A stretch of 11,817 bases of DNA from Bryobacterales bacterium (GTDB lineage: Bacteria > Acidobacteriota > Terriglobia > Bryobacterales > Bryobacteraceae), in the NCBI GenBank assembly GCA_003132905.1, contig PKZC01000260.1:20932-32748 (forward strand), read 5' to 3'. The position numbers and the translations under genes are program-made. The notes beneath the pieces are model-generated. The model worked only from the letters and a program-made list of their open reading frames with translations, was not told the origin of the DNA and did not search any database. Shown one piece after another: positions 1-5,482 of the stretch. Within the stretch, counting starts at the first letter, position 1; every line of letters starts with the position of its first letter.

Positions 1-470
1 TATCGGTTGCGCCGCAGCCACCCACGACAGTTTCACCAGAATTGCAAACCGCCAATCCGGTCCAGTCGCAACCGATTCGTGAGATCTCTTTCCGGCTCGG
101 CGCAGACTCGTCTCAAGTTGACGTGCAAGTGGCCCAGCGCGCTGGGAAGATCCAGGTGGCGGTGCGCACGGCTGATCCCGAATTGGCCAAATCTCTTCAG
201 ACCAACTTGGGTGAGGTGGTGGGGCGTTTGGAAGATAAGGGCTTCAGAACGGAGACTTGGACTCCGATGTCCGGACACGGAGGGTTAGCCCTAAGAGAGC
301 CGAACTCCGCAAACAGCCAATCGAGCGATTCCAGTTCCCAGAACAGCCAACAAGACCGGCGGCAGGGGCAACAGGAATCGAACCAGCGCCAGCAACAACG
401 TTGGAAGGCTCAACTCGAAGATATGTTTTTGGCGCCGAGCACACCAGCCAACGAGGGGGAACAAATATGA
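1..470 (+). CDS. fliK: Flagellar hook-length control protein FliK, C-terminal part (5' truncated by window)
   Basis: The reading frame is open from base 3 to the stop at 468-470 with no stop upstream, so this is the end of a longer protein that begins outside the window; the TTG at 42 need not be a real start. FliK is the secreted ruler that ends hook growth by switching the export specificity of FlhB. Visible here is a compact alpha/beta segment (strand-forming FRLG and VDVQVAQ, then VAVRT, then a helix ending GRLEDKGF), which resembles the FliK C-terminal domain. It is followed by a Ser/Gln/Asn-rich low-complexity tail of about 45 residues, common in FliK. Sequence identity alone is weak for this fast-evolving family; the call leans on the position directly before flgD and flgE, the usual fliK-flgD-flgE order. 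The stop overlaps the flgD start. Confidence 0.75.
   Translation, partial: SVAPQPPTTVSPELQTANPVQSQPIREISFRLGADSSQVDVQVAQRAGKIQVAVRTADPELAKSLQTNLGEVVGRLEDKGFRTETWTPMSGHGGLALREPNSANSQSSDSSSQNSQQDRRQGQQESNQRQQQRWKAQLEDMFLAPSTPANEGEQI
454..459 (+). promoter_or_regulatory. Shine-Dalgarno site of flgD
   Basis: AGGGGG lies 7 bases before the ATG at 467. It supports starting flgD here, inside the end of fliK, rather than at a start further upstream in the same open frame (which runs from 257). Confidence 0.7.
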
Positions 471-778
471 TTCCTACATTAAGCAACGAAACCAGCCGGG
501 CGGTAGCCTCGCCCAGCACTCCATCTTCGTCATCCAGCAGCGCTGGGCTTGGCTCGCTAGTAAGCGAGCAAACCTTTCTGCAGTTGCTCGTGGCGCAGTT
601 GCAGAACCAAGATCCGACAGCGCCACAAGACGGCACTCAGTTCGTTTCCCAATTGGCGCAGTTCAGTTCGCCTGAACAGGAGATCCAAATGCGAACGGAC
701 TTGGACAGTATTAACAGCACGTTGACCAGCGAGGCCCCGCCAACACCGCAGCCTGCGCAGGGGACTACGCAATCGTAA
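467..778 (+). CDS. flgD: Flagellar hook assembly protein FlgD, short N-terminal-domain-only form
   Basis: FlgD caps the growing hook and is needed for FlgE polymerisation. The 103-residue product has a Ser-rich N-terminus (residues 15-25), then the FlgD family motif at residues 37-71, including FLQLLVAQLQNQDP and FVSQLAQFSSPEQ. The FLQLL stretch fits the hydrophobic gate-recognition pattern (F-x-x-x-hydrophobic) used by early export substrates. After the motif there is a short helix and a Pro/Thr/Gln tail, then the stop. The C-terminal Ig-like/Tudor domain of enterobacterial FlgD (about 230 residues) is absent. The frame is clean and flgE follows at once, so this looks like a genuine short form rather than a frameshift. 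I chose the ATG at 467 for its strong ribosome site and the ATGA overlap with fliK; the frame stays open to 257, but that part is antiparallel or offset shadow of fliK. Confidence 0.9.
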   Translation: MIPTLSNETSRAVASPSTPSSSSSSAGLGSLVSEQTFLQLLVAQLQNQDPTAPQDGTQFVSQLAQFSSPEQEIQMRTDLDSINSTLTSEAPPTPQPAQGTTQS

Positions 779-782
779 GGAG
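777..782 (+). promoter_or_regulatory. Shine-Dalgarno site of flgE
   Basis: AAGGAG overlaps the flgD stop codon (TAA at 776-778) and sits 5 bases before the flgE ATG at 788. It is among the strongest ribosome sites in the window, in keeping with the high copy number of hook protein. Confidence 0.75.
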
Positions 783-787
783 CACTC

Positions 788-2038
788 ATGTCTATATCAT
801 TCTCGACGGCACTTTCGGCGCTCTCCGCTTTTTCGACTGCCATCTCGGTGACGGGCAATAACCTGGCGAACCTAAACACGATCGGGTTCAAAAGTAGCGA
901 GGTCTCATTCCATGATTTGGTAACCCAATCCATCAGTGCGGGTCTTGGAAACACACAAGTTGGATTTGGAGTTGGAACGCCGACAACCGAGGCGCTGTTC
1001 ACCCAGGGCGCGGTTCAGACCACTGGAGGTACGCTCGATGCGGCCATCCAAGGCGCGGGTTTCTTTGTAATTCAGGGACCAGGCGGGTCAACCGAATACA
1101 CACGCGCAGGCAACTTCCAGACCGATCAGCAGGGAGATCTGCAGACGGCCACTGGTCAGACGGTGCAAGGCTGGACGCAGGTTAACGGGGTCTTGAATAC
1201 CAACGCGCCTCCGGGGAACATCACCATTCCGACCGGGACCGTACAGCCACCAGTAGTGACAAGTAACTTTTCGTTCGACCTAAACCTAAACGCAGCGGCC
1301 GTACCTGGAACTCCGACCGGAACGTTTGCGACTTCTGTCACTGTTTACGATTCCCTCGGCGTTTCGCACGTCGCCACGGCCACTTTCACGCAGGACCCTA
1401 CCACCGCCGGCCAGTGGAACTATTCCATTAGCATTCCCGACGCCGACGTTGCTACTCCGCCGGCTACAGCGCTGACCGGAAGTATCAATTTCAATTCCAG
1501 TGGCATTTTGACTGTACCGGCTGCAACCGATCCGGCGCCCCAATTGGCGATTACCGGCCTTGCGGATGGCGCCGCGGACATGACGCTCAATTGGGACTTA
1601 TATAACGGCACTGCGCCGCGCCTCACTCAATTTGCCCAACCCTCATCCGTTTCAGCGGTTGCGCAGGATGGTGCGTCGGCTGCTCAATTAACTACAGTCG
1701 CCATTGCTGCCGGCGGAGCGGTTCTGGCCCAGTTCTCGAACGGACAACAGACCGTGGTGGGCCAACTGGCCATGGCCACCGTTCGCAATCCAGACTCGCT
1801 ACTCGCGGTAGGCAACAATAACTATCAGCTCAGCGCGCTGTCCGCGCTTCCTGCCGTAGGCCTGCCCGGCACCGGAGGACGTGGAACCGTGCAAGGCGGC
1901 GCGGTGGAATCTTCCACCGTTGACGTAGCCACGGAATTTACCAACCTGATCGTCTACCAGCGCGGCTATGAAGCCAACTCCAAAGTGATAAGCGCTGTGG
2001 ATGAGTTGAGCCAGACTACGATCAATCTGATCAAGTGA
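788..2038 (+). CDS. flgE: Flagellar hook protein FlgE
   Basis: FlgE polymerises outside the cell into the hook that joins rod and filament. The 416-residue product has the usual rod/hook protein layout: an N-terminal D0 helix with the family signature NNLANLNTIGFKSSEV (residues 24-39), a D1 segment with GAVQTTGGTLDAAIQGAGFF and YTRAGNF, a variable Thr/Ala/Pro-rich middle (D2, roughly 140-290), and a C-terminal D0 helix with EFTNLIVYQRGYEANSKVI near the end. The length is close to the 403 residues of Salmonella FlgE. It could in principle be another member of the FlgE/F/G family, but the length and the place behind fliK and flgD favour FlgE. There is no signal peptide, as expected for a type III substrate. 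fliN follows 10 bases after the stop. Confidence 0.94.
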   Translation: MSISFSTALSALSAFSTAISVTGNNLANLNTIGFKSSEVSFHDLVTQSISAGLGNTQVGFGVGTPTTEALFTQGAVQTTGGTLDAAIQGAGFFVIQGPGGSTEYTRAGNFQTDQQGDLQTATGQTVQGWTQVNGVLNTNAPPGNITIPTGTVQPPVVTSNFSFDLNLNAAAVPGTPTGTFATSVTVYDSLGVSHVATATFTQDPTTAGQWNYSISIPDADVATPPATALTGSINFNSSGILTVPAATDPAPQLAITGLADGAADMTLNWDLYNGTAPRLTQFAQPSSVSAVAQDGASAAQLTTVAIAAGGAVLAQFSNGQQTVVGQLAMATVRNPDSLLAVGNNNYQLSALSALPAVGLPGTGGRGTVQGGAVESSTVDVATEFTNLIVYQRGYEANSKVISAVDELSQTTINLIK

Positions 2039-2048
2039 GATTCAAATC

Positions 2049-2297
2049 ATGACACCGCTGGAACAGATCGCCGACCTTGCCGATGTCCCTGTCGAGGTCG
2101 AGGTGGAGCTAGGCCGCCGCATCTTGACCATCGCGCAGATCCTCGAACTGGGTGCAGAGAGCGTTATTCGCATTGCTCGGTCTGCGGGAGACAACATCGA
2201 CATTCTGGTCGGTGCGACGCTCATTGGTTTTGGCGAAATTGTGATTATCGAGGACGCAGTGGGCGTTCGCATTACCGACTTCCGGCAGGAGGAGTAG
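2049..2297 (+). CDS. fliN: Small FliN-like C-ring protein (single SpoA domain)
   Basis: The 82-residue product is almost nothing but a SpoA/FliN C-terminal domain (residues about 10-78): DVPVEVEVELGRRILTIAQI, then DILVGATLIGFGEIVII, then GVRITDF at the end, which matches the FliN core pattern closely. FliN forms the lower C-ring that transmits CheY-P switching and docks FliH and the export ATPase. E. coli FliN is about 137 residues; this copy lacks the N-terminal extension. The usual VNG-LIARGEVVV stretch is changed to VGATLIGFGEIVI. A second SpoA protein lies at 9580-10470, so this organism has at least two. The place just before fliO is the normal fliN place. The ribosome site is weak (GTGAGA, overlapping the flgE stop). 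Confidence 0.88.
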   Translation: MTPLEQIADLADVPVEVEVELGRRILTIAQILELGAESVIRIARSAGDNIDILVGATLIGFGEIVIIEDAVGVRITDFRQEE

Positions 2298-2310
2298 TCG
2301 GCCTGTAACA

Positions 2311-2598
2311 ATGGACATCGCTCGACAGTCGCTTGCCATCGCGCTCGTTCTCGGACTGCTGTGGATGGCCCTATGGTTTCTGCGCAAGAAAGGCTGGTCG
2401 GCATTGAGGCATTCTAAGCCTGGGCAGAGCGTGTTGGAATCGCGTGGCAAACTGGCGCTGAGCGCGCGCCACTCGATTCACCTTGTCCGGATCGGCGACC
2501 GAAGCCTGATATTAGCCCTCCATCCGGATGGCATCACTTTTCTCGGCGATGCCACGGGTGGAGATGACTGCCGCCGGAAGGAAGCGGCTGCAAAATGA
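2311..2598 (+). CDS. fliO: Flagellar biosynthetic protein FliO
   Basis: FliO is a small membrane protein that helps FliP assemble into the export gate core. The 95-residue product has one N-terminal membrane segment (about residues 7-24, rich in Leu/Ala/Trp) followed by basic residues (RKKG) and a small cytoplasmic domain. That domain carries the weakly conserved FliO pattern: GKLALSARHSIHLVRIGDRS, then LALHPDGITFL. The family is poorly conserved and the call rests on this pattern plus the place directly before fliP. Its stop overlaps the fliP start as ATGA (2595-2598), which suggests translational coupling. An AGGAGG-like stretch at 2288-2294 lies 16 bases upstream, too far to be a good ribosome site. 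Confidence 0.85.
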   Translation: MDIARQSLAIALVLGLLWMALWFLRKKGWSALRHSKPGQSVLESRGKLALSARHSIHLVRIGDRSLILALHPDGITFLGDATGGDDCRRKEAAAK

Positions 2599-3341
2599 AA
2601 TGCTTGCTTCGCTATTCCGTCGGCGCGCTAGCGCTTACTGGTGCCTTGGCCGCCCAGGATACAGGATCGCTGTTGGGCCTTTCATTTTCACCTTCCAAGG
2701 GATCGGTGTCTTTGAGCGCACCAATGCAGATCATCGTGCTGCTCACGCTGCTGGCCGTCATGCCCGCCGTGATTATGTCCGTTACTCCCTTTCTTCGTAT
2801 TACCGTGGTGCTGCATTTCCTTCGGCAAGCCTTGAGTACCCAGGGAACGCCTTCCAATCAAGTTCTGATCGGATTGTCTCTTTTCCTGACGCTGGTCATC
2901 ATGCAGCCGGTGGTGACCGAAATGTACCACAAGGGTTGGGAGCCGCTCGAAGCTGGACAGGTAACCTGGCAACAGGCCTGGAGCGATGGTTCGCAACCAC
3001 TGCAGACGTTCTTACTCCGGTATGTCCGTGAAAAAGACGTACGCCTCATTCTAGACATTTCTCACACTCCTGTACCGAAGGATCGATCCGGGCTCGGGCT
3101 GGCAATCCTGATGCCGGCCTACGTGCTCTCCGAGCTGAAGACGGGTTTCCAGATTGGCGCCATCCTTTTCCTGCCATTCTTGGTCATCGATTTGGTGGTG
3201 GCTTCGGTGACTCTCTCCATTGGGATGGTGCAGTTGCCGCCGATCATGCTGTCTGCCCCCTTCAAGATCCTTCTGTTTGTGCTGGTCGATGGGTGGAACC
3301 TGGTGATTGGATCGCTGATGCGGAGCTTTTATTCAGCATGA
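2595..3341 (+). CDS. fliP: Flagellar type III export gate protein FliP
   Basis: FliP forms the pentameric core of the FliPQR export gate in the inner membrane. The 248-residue product starts with a likely cleaved signal peptide (to about ALAAQD, residue 22), as in other FliP. Then come a membrane region with FLRITVVLHFLRQALSTQG (the family FLR-IV-L-LR-ALGTQ pattern), QVLIGLSLFLTLVIMQPV, a periplasmic part, and the C-terminal signature ILMPAYVLSELKTGFQIG, LPFLVIDLVVAS and PFKILLFVLVDGW. The loop that normally reads GMMMLPP or GMMMVPP is GMVQLPP here (M211-V-Q-L-P-P), so two methionines of the so-called M-gasket are replaced. An AAGGAAG ribosome site lies at 2578-2584. The start overlaps the fliO stop and the stop overlaps the fliQ start, both as ATGA. 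Confidence 0.97.
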   Translation: MKCLLRYSVGALALTGALAAQDTGSLLGLSFSPSKGSVSLSAPMQIIVLLTLLAVMPAVIMSVTPFLRITVVLHFLRQALSTQGTPSNQVLIGLSLFLTLVIMQPVVTEMYHKGWEPLEAGQVTWQQAWSDGSQPLQTFLLRYVREKDVRLILDISHTPVPKDRSGLGLAILMPAYVLSELKTGFQIGAILFLPFLVIDLVVASVTLSIGMVQLPPIMLSAPFKILLFVLVDGWNLVIGSLMRSFYSA

Positions 3342-3607
3342 CTCCGGAATTGGCGATTCAAACCTTCCGGCACATGCTGATGGAGACTTTTTGGCTCAGC
3401 CTTCCTCTGCTCGCTATTGGATTCGTAATAGGAATTGCGGTCAGTCTCCTGCAAGTGCTGACTTCGATTCAGGACACCAGCTTCAGCGCCGTGCCTCGTC
3501 TCACCGCATTCCTACTGGGAGTATTGCTGATGCTGCCCTGGATGACCTCTCGTCTTATGGCGTACACCACTGCGCTCTTGGGCGATTTTGGCCGCTATGC
3601 ACGCTGA
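3338..3607 (+). CDS. fliQ: Flagellar type III export gate protein FliQ
   Basis: FliQ is a two-helix hairpin protein that packs around FliP and FliR in the export gate. From the ATG at 3338 the product is 89 residues, the standard FliQ length. It shows two membrane segments (about residues 18-38 and 52-72) with typical elements FWLSLPLLAIGFVIGIAVSLLQ, here split for length as FWLSLPLLAIGF then GIAVSLLQVLTSIQD, and the conserved loop TSIQDTSFSAVPRL. The same frame is open from 3293, but that start lies inside fliP. The ATG at 3338 gives the ATGA overlap with the fliP stop and the family length, so I chose it. Its end overlaps the start of fliR. Confidence 0.96.
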   Translation: MTPELAIQTFRHMLMETFWLSLPLLAIGFVIGIAVSLLQVLTSIQDTSFSAVPRLTAFLLGVLLMLPWMTSRLMAYTTALLGDFGRYAR

Positions 3608-4379
3608 GTTCACGTTTCAACTCGCGACGATTTACGGGTTCCTGCTGGCGTTGGCCCGCGTGTCCGGCGTCGTGGTTTTCGTGCCGATCCCCGGTTTTTC
3701 CACTGGTCCGGATGCCAGCCGCGTCCTTCTGGTTCTGGCGTTGACTATTGCATTATTTCCGGCCTGGCCAGTGCTCGGTGTGGTGGAGGGAGCCACTCTA
3801 AGCGGCGGTCGGCTACTCGGAGCGATCGCCCGAGAAAGCGCTTTCGGAGTCACGGTAGGGCTCGCGGTCGCATTTCTTTTCGAAGGCGTGCAATTGGCCG
3901 CCCAAGTGCTGGGTTTGCAAGCTGGATACTCCTACGCCTCCACGGTCGATCCCACAACGCAGGCCGACACTACTACGCTCCAGCTCATGTCGCAGCTTCT
4001 GGCGGGCATGTTATTCTTCGCCTTTGGATTCGATCGTACGGTGCTCGCGGCCCTGGCGAGGAGTCTGCAATCAGCGCCGGATCGGGCCTTATTGCTCGAC
4101 GGTCATGCCCTGGAGGCCGTCGTTGGGTTAGGCGCCGCAATCTTCACCACCGGAATCCAACTCGCGATCCCGGTGCTCGCACTCCTGGTGTTATTAGATT
4201 TAGCGTTCGCGGTTCTCGGCAGGCTGCACGCCCAATTGCAACTCCTGTCCCTTTCCTTTGCGATCAAGATGCTGACGGCGCTGGCCTTTCTTGCAACAGT
4301 GCTCTCAGCGTATCCGGCCGTCTTTGAACGAAGTGGCGCCATCACCTTCCGGGTGGTGGACCGTGTACTGAATCGATAA
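3597..4379 (+). CDS. fliR: Flagellar type III export gate protein FliR
   Basis: FliR is the single-copy member of the FliPQR export gate. From the ATG at 3597 the product is 260 residues, the usual length; a TTG at 3588 would add three residues. It is strongly hydrophobic with about six membrane segments. Family marks are an early ALARVSGVVVFVPIPGFS, the conserved LGLQAGYSYASTVDP (matching the common GLQMGFSFA--VDP), and QLMSQLLAGMLFFAFGFDRT, where the usual NGHH is changed to FGFDR. Either start overlaps the fliQ stop (by 11 or 20 bases), so the two genes are probably translated together. No strong ribosome site is seen. flhB follows 13 bases after the stop. Confidence 0.95.
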   Translation: MHAEFTFQLATIYGFLLALARVSGVVVFVPIPGFSTGPDASRVLLVLALTIALFPAWPVLGVVEGATLSGGRLLGAIARESAFGVTVGLAVAFLFEGVQLAAQVLGLQAGYSYASTVDPTTQADTTTLQLMSQLLAGMLFFAFGFDRTVLAALARSLQSAPDRALLLDGHALEAVVGLGAAIFTTGIQLAIPVLALLVLLDLAFAVLGRLHAQLQLLSLSFAIKMLTALAFLATVLSAYPAVFERSGAITFRVVDRVLNR

Positions 4380-4392
4380 GTGGCACACATAA

Positions 4393-5457
4393 ATGGCGGA
4401 CCAGGGCCAGCGCACCGAAAAAGCGAGCAAGCGAAAGATCGAAAAGAGCCGGCGGGAGGGGCAGTTTCCCGCCAGCCGGGAACTGCTGGCCGCCTTGCAG
4501 TTCCTCACGTTCGTGATTCTGCTGATCACTGCAGGTGGGGCCTTCTTTGAGCGCGCGCGCGACATGGTCCGCTATTTTCTTGCCGCGGCTTTTCAACTTC
4601 CCCTGACGCCTCGCGTTGTGCTGCGGATGTATCGCGAAGTGCTCGGGCATATATTCACGCCCTTGCTCTGGATGGGGGCCTGCCTCAGTGCCGTTGCGCT
4701 CGCCACGCAACTCGGGAGTACCAGGCTGGGATTCTCGCCGCACAATCTGGTACCCGATCCAAAGCGCCTCAACCCCCTCGAAAAGCTGCGCAACGTCCCG
4801 CGACAGAACGCTGCGGCATTTTTTCAAGCTCTGCTGTTTCTGCCGCTGCTCGCGCTGGCGGTTTACAAAATCGCCGACGCCAATCTGGGTGCGTATGCCG
4901 GCTTGGCTCGCGAAAGCCTTCCGCCAGCCTTGCGGCTGGTCGGTGATTCATTCCGCGATTTTCTCTGGAAAGCGGCCGCCATGTTCTGCGCCGTCGGGAT
5001 TCTGGACTTCGTCCGCATCTATCGTCATCACTTCAAATCGCTGCGCATGACCAAGCTGGAGGTACGCGACGAACTAAAGGAAACCGAAGGCAATCCGCAG
5101 ATGAAACAACGCGTGCGGCGAATTCAGCGCGATATGGCGCGGCGCAACATGATGAGGGAAATCCCCAACGCCACCGCGGTGATTGTCAATCCCACCCATT
5201 TCGCCGTCGCGATCCGTTACGAGATGGAAGGGATGACCGCTCCGCGCGTCCTTGCGAAGGGTAAGAACTATCTGGCGCTGCGGATTCGCCAAATCGCCAT
5301 CGATCACCAGGTGCCGATCGTGGAGAATGAGCCGCTGGCCCAGGCTCTCTACAAATCCGCGGACGTCGGCCAGGAGATCCCGCCCCACCTTTACCGCGCC
5401 GTCGCCGAAGTGCTGGCTTACATCTATAAGCTGATGCATCCCGGGAAGAGCCGATGA
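4393..5457 (+). CDS. flhB: Flagellar export specificity-switch protein FlhB
   Basis: FlhB is the membrane protein that selects rod/hook or filament substrates and switches after self-cleavage triggered by FliK. The 354-residue product has a basic N-terminus typical of the family (EKASKRKIEKSRREGQFPAS, residues 9-28), four membrane segments in roughly residues 33-210, a charged linker (VRDELKETEGNPQMKQRVRR) and the cytoplasmic domain. The autocleavage motif NPTH is intact at residues 266-269, followed by FAVAIRYE. The C-terminal domain continues with VLAKGKNYLALRIRQIA and IVENEPLAQALYKS, then a short tail ending at GKSR. The length matches E. coli FlhB (382) less some tail. The ribosome site is weak. 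flhA starts 25 bases after the stop. Confidence 0.98.
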   Translation: MADQGQRTEKASKRKIEKSRREGQFPASRELLAALQFLTFVILLITAGGAFFERARDMVRYFLAAAFQLPLTPRVVLRMYREVLGHIFTPLLWMGACLSAVALATQLGSTRLGFSPHNLVPDPKRLNPLEKLRNVPRQNAAAFFQALLFLPLLALAVYKIADANLGAYAGLARESLPPALRLVGDSFRDFLWKAAAMFCAVGILDFVRIYRHHFKSLRMTKLEVRDELKETEGNPQMKQRVRRIQRDMARRNMMREIPNATAVIVNPTHFAVAIRYEMEGMTAPRVLAKGKNYLALRIRQIAIDHQVPIVENEPLAQALYKSADVGQEIPPHLYRAVAEVLAYIYKLMHPGKSR

Positions 5458-5470
5458 CCCGGGGAAGACC

Positions 5471-5475
5471 AGGAA
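5471..5475 (+). promoter_or_regulatory. Shine-Dalgarno site of flhA
   Basis: AGGAA lies 7 bases before the ATG at 5483, supporting that start for flhA, which gives a Pro/Ala-rich leader of about 30 residues before the first membrane segment. Confidence 0.55.
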
Positions 5476-5482
5476 TTAGAAA

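Noticed and set aside
340..400. A CAG/CAA-rich stretch that could be a tandem repeat
   Set aside because: No fixed unit repeats; it is the codon pattern of the Gln/Ser-rich FliK tail.
257..778. A longer 173-residue version of FlgD starting at 257
   Set aside because: The extra 70 residues overlap the fliK frame and are Arg/Pro-rich with no family resemblance; the ATG at 467 has a strong ribosome site and gives a normal FlgD N-terminus.
2528..3031. A 167-residue open frame on the + strand
   Set aside because: It is an offset shadow of the fliO end and fliP; fliP matches its family over the full length.
4342..4827. A 161-residue open frame on the - strand
   Set aside because: It overlaps the end of fliR and the start of flhB, both clearly real; no domain or ribosome site supports it.
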